Shown piece by piece: positions 43,148 through 52,512 of a stretch of DNA of 64,000 nucleotides (its first letter is position 1; each line of letters starts with the position of its first letter). Below the pieces are notes generated by a model. That model was given only the letters and a program-made list of their open reading frames with translations, ran no database searches and was not told the origin of the DNA. The DNA is from Anthropogastromicrobium sp963652495 (GTDB lineage Bacteria > Bacillota > Clostridia > Lachnospirales > Lachnospiraceae), in the NCBI GenBank assembly GCA_963652495.1, contig CAVJTU010000004.1:1-64000 (forward strand), in the 5' to 3' direction. A program made the position numbers and the translations under genes.

Positions 43148-44029
43148 ATGGATAGAAACACGACAAGTTATAAGATAAAACAGTACGCAATGTTCGCAGG
43201 CATCTCCACAGTACTGTTTGCAGCGGTGGTAATTGTTCCGTTTATCTACGGTTTATATCTGACATTTACAAGCTGGGATGGCATTTCAAAGGAAAAACCG
43301 TTTGTTGGTCTGGCAAATTACATCGCAACCTTCCAGGATACTGCATACTGGCAGGCTCTTGGAAGAACTGTTATCTACTCAGTTATTTCAGTCGTTTTGG
43401 TAAATGTAGTGGCATTTTTCCTTGCATATCTTCTTACCAGCGGCATTAAGGGACAGAACTTTTTCCGTGCAGGTTTCTTTATCCCGAATCTGATTGGCGG
43501 TATCGTTCTTGGTTATGTATGGAAGTTTGTATTTAACAGAGCATTTGTTTCCATCGGAAAGGCACTTTCCATCGGAGCACTTTCAAATTCATGGCTGTCC
43601 ACTCCAAGCGGAGCGATGGCATGTCTGATTATCGTTTCTGTATGGCAGTATGCCGGTTACATGATGTTGATTTATGTTGCCGGATTTATGAGCGTACCGA
43701 AGAGTCTGAAGGAGGCCGCACAGATTGACGGCTGTACCAAATTTCAGGCGACCGTCAACATTATCATCCCGCTTATGAGAGCATCATTTGTGCAGTGCTT
43801 ATTCCTTACGATTACCAGATGCTTCATGGTATACGATGTAAACCTGTCTTTGACAAAGGGCGAACCATTCAATTCTTCTGTAATGGCGGCAATGCATGTA
43901 TACAATCAGGCATTTACTTATAAGAATTATGGTTTAGGTCAGGCTGAGGCTCTTGTACTGTTTATTGTCTGCGCGATCGTAGGTGTAACACAGGTTTATA
44001 TTGGTAAGAAAGGGGAGGTGGCAGCATAA
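43148..44029 (+). CDS. Sugar ABC transporter permease (MalF/UgpA type)
   Basis: A 293-aa inner-membrane subunit with six hydrophobic helices. The EAA loop KSLKEAAQIDGCTKFQATVN (near residue 195) docks the ATPase. I chose ATG 43148 over GTG 43142 because GGGAAGGGG lies about 9 bases upstream. No ATPase gene is present in the cluster, so a shared MsmK-type ATPase encoded elsewhere is likely. The stop overlaps the next start (TAATG). Confidence 0.93.
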   Translation: MDRNTTSYKIKQYAMFAGISTVLFAAVVIVPFIYGLYLTFTSWDGISKEKPFVGLANYIATFQDTAYWQALGRTVIYSVISVVLVNVVAFFLAYLLTSGIKGQNFFRAGFFIPNLIGGIVLGYVWKFVFNRAFVSIGKALSIGALSNSWLSTPSGAMACLIIVSVWQYAGYMMLIYVAGFMSVPKSLKEAAQIDGCTKFQATVNIIIPLMRASFVQCLFLTITRCFMVYDVNLSLTKGEPFNSSVMAAMHVYNQAFTYKNYGLGQAEALVLFIVCAIVGVTQVYIGKKGEVAA

Positions 44030-44889
44030 TGGAAGAAAATAAAAAAGCGGCACAGAAAAAGAAAATTAGCCATGCCATTATCATGGTTGTTTTAATCCTC
44101 CTGTTTTTGATGTTCATCTTCCCATTTATCCTGGTTATTATCAATGCATTTAAGACCAAGGGTGACATTATGTCAGACCCGATGGCACTGGTTGGAGCCC
44201 ATGGCTTTATCGTGACGAACTTTTCCGATGCGATGAAGAAGATGAATTTTGGAACATCATTTACGAACTCGCTGCTGATTACAACGATTTCTACAATCGG
44301 AACGATTCTGCTGTCTGCAATGACTGCATTCGTGATCGTGCGAAACAATTGGAAGGCGTGTAAGTTGCTGTTTACGTTAATGATTGCATCCATGGTCATT
44401 CCATTTCAGGTTTTGATGATTCCGCTTGTATCTTTATATGGTGGCATCTTCGGTGTCTTAAACAGCCGCATTACTCTGATTTTGATGCACATTGGATTTT
44501 CGCTGTCCATGGCAACCTTCATGTTCCATGGCGCAATTCACACCAATATTCCGATGGAACTTGAGGAAGCAGCTTTTCTGGATGGCTGCAGCAGATGGCA
44601 GACCTACTGGAAAATCGTATTTCCATTGTTAAAGCCAACAATTGCAACAGTAGCAATTATTGATGCGATGGCATTCTGGAATGATTATCTTCTGCCAAGC
44701 CTTGTACTCGGACGTAAAGAATTATATACACTTCCGATTGCAACACAGGCATTCTATGGAACCTACTCAACGGATATGGGCCTGGTAATGGCCGCTCTGC
44801 TGCTTGCAATGCTGCCGATTCTGGTATTATATTTGTTCCTGCAGCGTTTCATTGTTGAGGGCGTTACCTCCGGAGCAGTTAAGGGTTAA
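44029..44889 (+). CDS. Sugar ABC transporter permease (MalG/UgpE type)
   Basis: A 286-aa second membrane subunit with six helices. The EAA loop ELEEAAFLDGCSRWQTYW lies near residue 180. The N-terminus is Lys-rich. Its ATG overlaps the stop of the preceding permease, and it ends just before a terminator. Confidence 0.94.
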   Translation: MEENKKAAQKKKISHAIIMVVLILLFLMFIFPFILVIINAFKTKGDIMSDPMALVGAHGFIVTNFSDAMKKMNFGTSFTNSLLITTISTIGTILLSAMTAFVIVRNNWKACKLLFTLMIASMVIPFQVLMIPLVSLYGGIFGVLNSRITLILMHIGFSLSMATFMFHGAIHTNIPMELEEAAFLDGCSRWQTYWKIVFPLLKPTIATVAIIDAMAFWNDYLLPSLVLGRKELYTLPIATQAFYGTYSTDMGLVMAALLLAMLPILVLYLFLQRFIVEGVTSGAVKG

Positions 44890-44903
44890 TATATCAAAGT
44901 AAA

Positions 44904-44945
44904 AAATAAGAGGTCCAATACAGAACGTTTTTGGATCTCTTATTT
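44904..44945 (+). terminator. Terminator after the sugar ABC operon
   Basis: AAATAAGAGGTCCAA pairs with TTGGATCTCTTATTT, with T-rich sequence following. Confidence 0.85.
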
Positions 44946-44956
44946 ATTTTTATAAA

Positions 44957-45069
44957 ATGATACCAGGGTCAAAAGGTCAGAAAGCCGATGCAAGCTTGCT
45001 TGCGAGAGTGCAAAGCATGTAGCAATCTGGTATCAAAGGGGTCAAAATGCCTTTTGACCCCAACATTAT
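44957..45069. repeat. Dispersed repeat family A, copy 4 (composite)
   Basis: Module 1 (44957-45035) begins ATGATACCAGG and ends CTGGTATCA. Module 2 follows, with GGGGTCAAAA/CCTTTTGACCCC and the outer end CCAACATTAT. Module 2 is the same unit as the copy at 56011. The element separates the permease terminator from the GH13 gene. Confidence 0.8.
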
Positions 45070-45235
45070 AAAATGAGTCGGTATACGGTTCAAAGAGTAG
45101 TTGGATGGAGAACAATATATCGCTAAATAAGTTGATGAAAACGAAAAGGAGAAAAAAGTGAGAGCAAACGACAGAAAAGAAGACGACATGAAAAAGAGAA
45201 ATGCTCAAACCACATATACCAACAAGGAGGGCTGT

Positions 45236-47068
45236 ATGGAGAAGATATATGCTGAACGTTTTGAAAAGAAAAAGGATGAGCTTCATGCACTTTACATCGA
45301 ATTATATAGAAATGATGAAATGTTTGAGGAACTGTGTGATCACCTTTGGGAGTTTTACAAAGAGAGAAGCGATGCGCTGAAGGCACTTGATGATAAGCGC
45401 GAAGCAGATCCGAATTGGTATAAGAAAAATGATATGCTCGGCATGATGTTCTACATTGATAATTTTGCGGGCAATATGAAAGGCGTACAGGGAAAGCTCG
45501 ATTATCTGGAGAAGAATAATATCAATTATATTCATCTGATGCCATTTTTGGATACGCCAAAAGGCCGTTCGGATGGTGGTTATGCGGTAGCTGATTTCAG
45601 AAAGGTGCAGGAAAATCTGGGTTCGATGGAAGATCTTGAAAGTCTGACAGGTGCATGCCACGAGAAAGGGATCAGCGTGTGTATGGATTTTGTCATGAAT
45701 CACACCTCGGAGGATCATGAGTGGGCAAAGAAGGCACGTCAGGGAGACGGGGAGTATATGAGCCGTTATTTCTTCTTTGATAATAATGTCATTCCGTCTG
45801 AGTATGAGAAGACTGTTCCGCAGGTATTTCCGACAACGGCACCGGGAAATTTTACATGGCTGCCGGAGATTAATCACTATGTCATGACAACGTTTTATCC
45901 GTATCAGTGGGATTTGAATTATCAAAATCCGGTTGTTTTTAATGAGATGATGTACAATTTCCTCTATCTGGCAAACAAGGGAATTGATATTATTCGCATC
46001 GATGCAGTCCCATATATATGGAAGGAACTCCACACATCGTGCAGAAATCTGCCTCAGGTTCACACGATTGTGCGTATGATGCGTCTCATCGGTGAGATCG
46101 TGTGTCCGGGCATTTTGCTTTTAGGTGAAGTTGTAATGGAGCCGGAGAAGGTAGTTCCGTACTTTGGAACAGTAGAGAAGCCGGAATGTCATATGTTATA
46201 CAATGTTACCACGATGGCAACGACATGGCATACAGTAGCGACAAGAGATGTCAGCCTGCTAAAGAAGCAGCTTGATATTGTAAATCGTCTCCCGAAGGAT
46301 TATGTCTTCTTGAATTATCTGCGCTGTCATGATGATATTGGTTGGGGATTGGATTTTCCAACGTTACAGAAAGAGGGCATTCAGGAGCGTGCTCACAAAC
46401 AGTATTTGAACGATTATTTCAGAGGCTATGAAGGTCATAGCAACAGCCGCGGCGTCCTCTACAATGAGGATCCGGTGACAGGTGATGCGAGATTCTGCGG
46501 AACAACAGCTTCCATGTGCGGCATCGAAAAGGCCAGCTATCAGCATGACGCAGAGGCACTCGAAAAGGCAATTCGTTTTGATGTGATGCTTCATGCGTAT
46601 ATGTTTATGCAGTCTGGAATACCGGTACTTTATAGTGGAGATGAGATTGGACAGTTAAATGATTATGCGTATCGGGATGATCCGGATAAGGCACCGGATT
46701 CACGCTATGTTCACCGCGGTGCAATGAACTGGGATGAGGCGGCAAAGTGTGACGATCTGACTACGATTCCGGGACGGATCTCGAAAAAGCTGAATCAATT
46801 GGAGAAGCTTCGCAAATCCGAAAAGGCATTTATGAGCAATGCCGATACATGGACAGTTGAGACGTGGGATAAGAGCATTCTTTGTATGGGCCGCTACTAT
46901 GATGGGGATAAGATATACGGATTGTTTAATTTCAGTGAATTTGATAAGACGGCGTGGATCAATGAGCGCGATGGTCTGTATTGCGATTTGCTGACCGGAA
47001 GAACCATGGAAGCAGCCGGTGTAAATATTCCAGCATATGGCTACATGTGGCTGAAAAAGATTCGATAA
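45236..47068 (+). CDS. Amylosucrase-type GH13 alpha-glucan enzyme
   Basis: A 610-aa protein of the amylosucrase-like GH13 branch. Family landmarks in order: DFVMNHTSEDHEWAKKA (region I), QWDLNYQNPVVFNEMM, the nucleophile Asp in IIRIDAVPYIWK, the acid/base Glu in LLGEVVMEP, and the transition-state Asp in CHDDIGWG. No signal peptide, so it is cytosolic. Amylosucrases make alpha-1,4-glucan from sucrose; related enzymes hydrolyse or phosphorolyse sucrose, so the exact reaction is open. It probably uses the sugar imported by the adjacent ABC system. I chose ATG 45236 with AGGAGGGC upstream; the frame extends left to 45158 without better evidence. Confidence 0.85.
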   Translation: MEKIYAERFEKKKDELHALYIELYRNDEMFEELCDHLWEFYKERSDALKALDDKREADPNWYKKNDMLGMMFYIDNFAGNMKGVQGKLDYLEKNNINYIHLMPFLDTPKGRSDGGYAVADFRKVQENLGSMEDLESLTGACHEKGISVCMDFVMNHTSEDHEWAKKARQGDGEYMSRYFFFDNNVIPSEYEKTVPQVFPTTAPGNFTWLPEINHYVMTTFYPYQWDLNYQNPVVFNEMMYNFLYLANKGIDIIRIDAVPYIWKELHTSCRNLPQVHTIVRMMRLIGEIVCPGILLLGEVVMEPEKVVPYFGTVEKPECHMLYNVTTMATTWHTVATRDVSLLKKQLDIVNRLPKDYVFLNYLRCHDDIGWGLDFPTLQKEGIQERAHKQYLNDYFRGYEGHSNSRGVLYNEDPVTGDARFCGTTASMCGIEKASYQHDAEALEKAIRFDVMLHAYMFMQSGIPVLYSGDEIGQLNDYAYRDDPDKAPDSRYVHRGAMNWDEAAKCDDLTTIPGRISKKLNQLEKLRKSEKAFMSNADTWTVETWDKSILCMGRYYDGDKIYGLFNFSEFDKTAWINERDGLYCDLLTGRTMEAAGVNIPAYGYMWLKKIR

Positions 47069-47079
47069 GTTCTTTAGTG

Positions 47080-47137
47080 AATATCGCTGTAAAGCTCCTG
47101 CTTTAGTCAGGTGGCTTTGCGGCGATTATTTTTTTGG
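47080..47137 (+). terminator. Terminator after the GH13 gene
   Basis: AATATCGCTGTAAAGC pairs with GCTTTGCGGCGATTATT, followed by TTTTTTT. The following 47138-47347 is AT-rich leader/promoter region in which I see no gene. Confidence 0.85.
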
Positions 47138-47347
47138 AAAATGTTTGATTGGTATTGCAATAGGCAAATAGAAGCTGCATAATATATGCATGGAATACAA
47201 ATCGAACAACAATGTAACCTATTCCTGCAAATATAATGTATAGGAAGTATTTATGCAAGTATCTGATATGGCAAAACTATACATGATAATTATCTGCAAA
47301 GAAAATAAGATTGTGCCAGAAAATTAAAGTGACAAAGGAGAAAAAGC

Positions 47348-48526
47348 ATGCCTGAGTTAAGTAAACGAGTGGGAACATTTACGGATTCTGTAATCAGAAG
47401 AATGACACGCATCAGTAATAAATATGGTGCGATCAATTTGTCGCAAGGCTTCCCTGATTTTGACCCGCCAAAAGAAATCATGGATGCGCTTGCAGAGGCT
47501 GCATACAAAGGGCCGCATCAGTATTCTGTGACATTTGGTGCCCAGAATTTCAGAGAAGCATTGGCAAAAAAACAGGAAAAAGCAATTCATAGACCGATTG
47601 ATCCGAATAAGGAGATTGTAGTGACTTGTGGCGGCACAGAAGCAATGATGTGTGCAATGATGACAATTTGCAATCCTGGGGATAAGGTAATGGTTTTCTC
47701 GCCATTTTATGAGAACTATGGTGCCGATGCAATTCTATCAGGAGCGAACCCAATCTACATTCCGCTTGTCCCACCAGGATATGAGTTTGACATTCATTTG
47801 GTGGAGCAGGGATTTCGTGATGGAGCAAAGGCGATCATTGTCTGCAATCCGTCCAATCCGTGCGGAAAAGTTTTCCGCGAGGATGAGTTAATGGAAATTG
47901 GAGCGCTTGCAGTGAAATATGATGCTTTTGTCGTGACAGATGAAGTATATGAGCACATGGTATATGCACCGAATAAGCATATTTGTATGGCATCGTTGCC
48001 GGGAATGTACGATCATACAATAACCTGTAATTCGTTGTCAAAAACGTATTCGATTACAGGTTGGCGATTGGGTTATCTGATTGGACCGGAAAATGTGGTC
48101 GAGGCAGCAAAGAAGGTTCATGATTTCCTGACAGTAGGGGCAGCGGCGCCGCTTCAGGAAGCAGCAACAGTGGGATTGCAATTTTCAGAAGAATATTATG
48201 AGAAGCTATTGGAAAGTTATACGGAAAGGAGAAATTATTTTCTGGAAGGATTAGATCGAATCGGACTAAAACATAATATACCGCAGGGAACATATTTTGT
48301 ATTGGTTGATATCTCCGATTTTTTGGAACTTCCACAATTTCAGGGATTTTCCGATTTGGAATTTTGTGAATGGATGATTAAAGAAATTGGTGTGGCGGCA
48401 GTTCCGGGCTCTAGTTTCTTTAAAGAAGAAGTGAATAACCTGATTCGTCTGCATTTTGCACGTGGAAAAGAGACTTTAGAGGAAGCACTGAATCGCCTCG
48501 AAAAACTGAAGGAATTATTGAAATAA
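47348..48526 (+). CDS. Class I/II pyridoxal-phosphate aminotransferase
   Basis: A 392-aa fold-type I aminotransferase. The PLP lysine lies in SLSKTYSITGWRLGY (Lys near residue 233). NPSNPCGK and DEVYEHM are other family marks. The N-terminus (INLSQGFPDFDPP) resembles aspartate/kynurenine/methionine aminotransferase relatives; the exact amino acid is not clear. AAAGGAGAAAAAGC precedes the ATG. It stands alone between terminator-bounded units. Confidence 0.93.
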   Translation: MPELSKRVGTFTDSVIRRMTRISNKYGAINLSQGFPDFDPPKEIMDALAEAAYKGPHQYSVTFGAQNFREALAKKQEKAIHRPIDPNKEIVVTCGGTEAMMCAMMTICNPGDKVMVFSPFYENYGADAILSGANPIYIPLVPPGYEFDIHLVEQGFRDGAKAIIVCNPSNPCGKVFREDELMEIGALAVKYDAFVVTDEVYEHMVYAPNKHICMASLPGMYDHTITCNSLSKTYSITGWRLGYLIGPENVVEAAKKVHDFLTVGAAAPLQEAATVGLQFSEEYYEKLLESYTERRNYFLEGLDRIGLKHNIPQGTYFVLVDISDFLELPQFQGFSDLEFCEWMIKEIGVAAVPGSSFFKEEVNNLIRLHFARGKETLEEALNRLEKLKELLK

Positions 48527-48557
48527 AGGGCAGTATATGTTTTGAAAGAAGTAAACA

Positions 48558-48610
48558 TTTAAGCGAATCAAGCAAGTAGCGAAGCGGATTGCGAATGTCC
48601 GCTTTGACAG
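48558..48610 (+). repeat. Dispersed repeat family B, copy 3
   Basis: TTTAAGCGAATCAAGCAAGT followed by AGCGAAGCGGATTGCGAATG and TCCGCTTTGACAG, very close to copy 2. It lies between the aminotransferase and the HD gene. Confidence 0.75.
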
Positions 48611-48666
48611 AAAAGCCTGGAAAATCAATGATTCATGGCTTGACATTATAGGAAAGAGAGGAAATT

Positions 48667-49158
48667 ATGATAGTTACAGCTGCAATCGAAAAAATGATTG
48701 ATTTTTACAAAGGAAATATACATGATATTAACCATTTTATGAAGGTATGGGGCTTTGCCAGAAATATTGGTGAGGCACAAGGGTTGGATGAAGATACACA
48801 GAGGATTCTGGAGCTGGCAGCAGTCGTACATGATATTGCATGTCCGTTATGCCGCGAGAAATATGGCAACGCAAGCGGAAAACATCAGGAGGAGGAGAGT
48901 GCGCCGCTTGTAGATGCATTTTTTGCTGAAATGCCTGTTGAAAAAAGCGATGTTGAGCGAATCAAATGGCTGGTGACACACCATCACACCTATACAAATG
49001 TGGATGGTATTGATTACAGAATCCTGTTGGAAGCTGATTTTTTGGTAAATGCCGGCGAGAGCGGATACTCGAAAGAAATGATTAAAAATGCGCGCGAGAC
49101 TGTTTTTTTCACGGAAGCAGGAACACGTCTGTTAGAGAGTATATATCTTAGAGCGTAA
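48667..49158 (+). CDS. HD-domain phosphohydrolase-like protein
   Basis: A 163-aa protein with a single HD domain. HDINHFMKVWGFA gives the first His, AAVVHDIAC the HD pair, and VTHHHTY and LLEADFLVN the further ligands. Such proteins hydrolyse phosphate esters of nucleotides or related compounds; no specific substrate can be given. GAAAGAGAGG precedes the ATG. Repeat B copies lie on both sides. Confidence 0.82.
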   Translation: MIVTAAIEKMIDFYKGNIHDINHFMKVWGFARNIGEAQGLDEDTQRILELAAVVHDIACPLCREKYGNASGKHQEEESAPLVDAFFAEMPVEKSDVERIKWLVTHHHTYTNVDGIDYRILLEADFLVNAGESGYSKEMIKNARETVFFTEAGTRLLESIYLRA

Positions 49159-49254
49159 TACCACAGGAACAAAGCAGGTCCGTCAAATTTGCAAGTGGAT
49201 TGTGTGTGGTTGGTGGAACGGGCATTTTTGCGATATGTTTTTGTGCAATCGTTG

Positions 49255-49345
49255 GTCAAAGCAGACATTCGCAATCCGCTTCGCTGCGTAGCTCTACACC
49301 GAATAACTGCTTCGCAGCGAAGCAGGACTTGCTTGATTCGGTTAA
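49255..49345 (-). repeat. Dispersed repeat family B, copy 4 (long form)
   Basis: On the minus strand it begins TTAACCGAATCAAGCAAG and ends GCGGATTGCGAATGTCTGC plus TTTGAC. The centre has an extra segment with GCTTCGCAGCGAAGC and CGGTGTAGAGC, as in copy 1. Confidence 0.75.
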
Positions 49346-49393
49346 AAAAAGCGTACCTGCCAATCGAATAATCGAGTGGCGGATACGCTTTTT
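49346..49393. terminator. Terminator between the HD gene and the Amt gene
   Basis: AAAAAGCGTA pairs with TACGCTTTTT, with inner TGCCA.TCGA/TCGA.GGC pairing. It serves the converging genes. Confidence 0.75.
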
Positions 49394-49480
49394 GCAAACT
49401 CCGGCTGATGTATGTACAATGTGGGTTTAAACTGCGGAGGGTTTGCTGTGTGTAATAATTAAGAATGAAGTAGGAAAAAA

Positions 49481-51268
49481 TTACTCAACATCCTGCAATG
49501 CTGCGAAGTTTTCTTCACCGGTGCGAACCTTAACAACGCGGTCTACGTTGTATACGAAGATCTTGCCATCGCCGATGTGACCGGTGTAAAGCGTCTTCTT
49601 GGCAGCTGCGATTACAGTGTCAACAGGAATGCTGCTGACAACAACCTCAAGCTTAACCTTTGGAAGGAGAGTAGCATCAAGCTCAACACCACGGTACTTC
49701 TCACCGGCACCCTTCTGGATTCCGCAGCCCATAACCTGAGTAACGGTCATTCCTGTTACACCGATGTCGTTCATAGCCTTTCTCAGCTTATCATAGCGTG
49801 AAAGCTTCGCAATGATGACAACCTTATAGATGCCGCTTGGTGAAACATCAGGAGCCTTAACAACCTTGACAGCAGCTGCCTTCTGTGCAGCGGAAGCGTG
49901 ATCATAATCTTCAACACCCAGATTTGTGTTTGCATTCTGCTCCATAGTCATTGTGTTGTCGATATCCATGATAGAGAATCCCGCATAAGCAGACGGAAGA
50001 CCATGCTCAGTTGCATCAAGACCGATGATTTCTTCTTCCTCGGAAACACGAAGACCGAATATCTTCTTTATAATAAGGAAAGCAATTGTAATTGTGATAG
50101 CGGTAAAGCCTGCTGTACAAAGCATACCAAGAAGCTGAAGACCAAGCTGTGTAAAGCCGCCGCCATAGAAAAGACCTTCACCTAAGATCTGGTTTGCGCC
50201 AAAAGTAACACCATCTCCGGCACCTCTTGCAAAAGCAGGAGCGCTCTTTGTTGCGAAAAGACCAACTGCAATTGTACCCCAGATACCATTCATCATATGT
50301 ACGGCAACAGCACCAACAGGATCGTCTACGCGAAGCTTATAATCACAGAACCATACACCAAATACAACGAGTACACCGGAAACAGCTCCGACTACAATAG
50401 CACCGAATGCATCGAAGACATCACAGCCTGCGGTTACGGCAACAAGACCGGCAAGAGAAGCATTCAAACACATGGAAACATCCGGTTTTCCGTACTTGAC
50501 CCATGTGAAGATCATGCAGACAACAGTTGCAATAGAAGGTGCGATAGTAGTAGTTACGAAAATAGAACCAAGCTCATCAACAGTAGTAGCTGCGGCACCG
50601 TTGAAACCGTACCAGCCTAACCACAGAATGAAAACACCGAGACAGCCGATCGGAAGGTTATGACCAGGAAATGCGTTGACCTTTGTGATCTTACCGCTGC
50701 TGTCCTTTACGAATTTTCCAATACGAGGGCCAACCATAGCGGCACCGATGAGAGCACAGATACCGCCGACCATGTGGATACAGTTAGAACCGGCGAAATC
50801 ATGGAAACCAAGCTGTGCTAACCAACCGCCGCCCCATGTCCAGTGGGCTTCGATCGGGTAGATTACTGCGGAGATGATAGCAGAATATACACAGTAGGAA
50901 AGAAATCTTGTTCTCTCAGCCATGGAACCGGATACGATTGTAGCGGTAGTGGCACAGAATACAAGGTTGAATACGAAGTTAGACCAGTCGAAGTTCGCAT
51001 AATCGGTGAAGATATCAAATCCCGGTTTACCAATGATGCCGACCAGATCCTCACCAAGAAACAGACCAAAACCAATCAGGATAAACATAACAGTACCGAT
51101 ACAGAAATCCATCAGATTCTTCATCAGGATATTTCCTGTATTCTTTGCTCTGGTAAAGCCGGCTTCAACCATCGCAAAACCAGCCTGCATCCAGAACACG
51201 AGAGCGGCTCCGATTAAGAACCAGACTCCAAAAACCTCACTAGAAACAGCATTTAAAACATCTTCCAT
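49481..51268 (-). CDS. Ammonium transporter fused to a PII signalling domain
   Basis: A 595-aa fusion. Residues about 1-430 are Amt: 11 helices, with the phenylalanine/twin-histidine-type signatures (for example FHDFAGSNCIHMVGG and GAVAVHMMNGIWGT). Residues about 485-595 are a PII (GlnK-type) domain (DIGVTGMTVTQVMGCG, then YRGVELDATLLPKVKLEVVV and GHIGDGKIFVY). In the T-loop the Tyr at the uridylylation position (Tyr51 of E. coli GlnK) is replaced by Leu, so covalent control at that site is unlikely. Fusion makes the PII subunit a built-in gate. I chose ATG 51268 with GAGGGGGT upstream. Confidence 0.93.
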   Translation of the reverse strand: MEDVLNAVSSEVFGVWFLIGAALVFWMQAGFAMVEAGFTRAKNTGNILMKNLMDFCIGTVMFILIGFGLFLGEDLVGIIGKPGFDIFTDYANFDWSNFVFNLVFCATTATIVSGSMAERTRFLSYCVYSAIISAVIYPIEAHWTWGGGWLAQLGFHDFAGSNCIHMVGGICALIGAAMVGPRIGKFVKDSSGKITKVNAFPGHNLPIGCLGVFILWLGWYGFNGAAATTVDELGSIFVTTTIAPSIATVVCMIFTWVKYGKPDVSMCLNASLAGLVAVTAGCDVFDAFGAIVVGAVSGVLVVFGVWFCDYKLRVDDPVGAVAVHMMNGIWGTIAVGLFATKSAPAFARGAGDGVTFGANQILGEGLFYGGGFTQLGLQLLGMLCTAGFTAITITIAFLIIKKIFGLRVSEEEEIIGLDATEHGLPSAYAGFSIMDIDNTMTMEQNANTNLGVEDYDHASAAQKAAAVKVVKAPDVSPSGIYKVVIIAKLSRYDKLRKAMNDIGVTGMTVTQVMGCGIQKGAGEKYRGVELDATLLPKVKLEVVVSSIPVDTVIAAAKKTLYTGHIGDGKIFVYNVDRVVKVRTGEENFAALQDVE

Positions 51269-51291
51269 AAGAAAGTACCCCCTCTTTTCGC

Positions 51292-51388
51292 AAAAAAAGC
51301 CACACACACCGGGATCCATCGGCGTGCACGGCTTTGTGCGAAGATATAAGAAGGCGCTGACTTTCCAAATGGAATCTGTCAGCGCCTT
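51292..51388 (-). promoter_or_regulatory. Leader of amt gene with two hairpins, the second a terminator
   Basis: Reading leftward, hairpin 1 has the perfect 11-bp stem AAGGCGCTGAC/GTCAGCGCCTT (51351-51388). Hairpin 2 pairs AAAGCC with GGCTTT and ends in seven T (51292-51335), about 25 nt before the start codon. A terminator inside a leader implies regulated read-through, for example by an ANTAR-type protein responding to nitrogen; the protein is not in this window. Confidence 0.6.
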
Positions 51389-51662
51389 TGCTTGTTCATG
51401 ATTATAGGAGCCGAAAGGTAATTTGTCAATCAAAAATTTTAGAAAAATTTAATATTGTGAAAATTGAATGGAAATAGCAATGTATTAGAAAAAACTTAAT
51501 GAAAAAGTTACAAAGAAGAAACTTTGCTATAATGCTATATACACGAAGCTGGTTTCGCGGTATACTGTAATTATAAAAAGATCAAAACAGCGAACAGCAT
51601 GGCGACAAAAAGGTATGCTTCGTGTGAAAGATAGAAAAAGTGAATAAAAGAAAAGGATTGAA

Positions 51663-52469
51663 GTGTGTGGAGATATGGACAAAAAAAGACAGCCAATCGG
51701 AGTATTTGATTCTGGTGCGGGCGGATTAAGCATATTAAAGGAACTGGTACGTCTGATGCCGGAGGAGGATTTTATTTATTATGGAGACTCACTCAATGCG
51801 CCTTACGGTGTGAAACCGTTAGAACAGGTACGCAAGCTTACGTATGCGTGTGCTGAGCATCTGTTGGATCTGGGTGTAAAGGAGATTGTGATCGCATGCA
51901 ACACAGCAACGAGTGCCGCGTGCCGCATTATGCGCGGAATGTATCCGGAGCTTGCACTTGTCGGTGTGGAGCCGGCTGTAAAGCCGGCGGCTGAGCATCA
52001 TCCTGGTGAGAAGGTAGCGGTGATGGCGACACCGCTTACGCTTCGCGAGGAGAAATTCAGGCGGCTTGTACAGCACTATGAAGATCAGGCACAGATCATC
52101 CCGGTTCCGTGTCCGGATCTGGTGGAATATGTGGAGAGCGGCATTTTGGAGGGTCCCGGCCTGGAAGGGTATTTAAAGGACGTATTAGATCCATGCTTAA
52201 AGGAGGGAGTGAAGGCCGTTGTTCTTGGCTGCACGCATTTTCCGCTTGTGAAGGCCACGATCGGTAAGGTAGTCGGTGAACAGGTGCGCATTTACGATGG
52301 TGGCGAAGGTACTGCCAGACAGGCAAAGCGTCTCCTTGCGGCGAAGGATCTTTGCAGTGACAAAGAAAAAGGGCACATCCGATTCGAAAGCAGTGCGCCC
52401 GGAAAGGAAGCTTACTATGAGGCCCTGTATCGCAAGGCTGCGCATATTGACAGCAGAACGAAACTGTAA
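51663..52469 (+). CDS. murI: Glutamate racemase
   Basis: A 268-aa cofactor-independent racemase that supplies D-glutamate for peptidoglycan. The substrate motif GVFDSGAGGLS lies near the N-terminus. Catalytic cysteines lie in ACNTATSA (near residue 79) and GCTHFPL (near residue 186). The start could be GTG 51663 (AAGGA 5 bases upstream) or ATG 51675. A TATAAT at 51528 may belong to its promoter. Confidence 0.94.
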   Translation: MCGDMDKKRQPIGVFDSGAGGLSILKELVRLMPEEDFIYYGDSLNAPYGVKPLEQVRKLTYACAEHLLDLGVKEIVIACNTATSAACRIMRGMYPELALVGVEPAVKPAAEHHPGEKVAVMATPLTLREEKFRRLVQHYEDQAQIIPVPCPDLVEYVESGILEGPGLEGYLKDVLDPCLKEGVKAVVLGCTHFPLVKATIGKVVGEQVRIYDGGEGTARQAKRLLAAKDLCSDKEKGHIRFESSAPGKEAYYEALYRKAAHIDSRTKL

Positions 52470-52512
52470 ATGTGCCGCCTGCGGCTCGACAAAAGCGACG
52501 AAAGAAGCAGTT

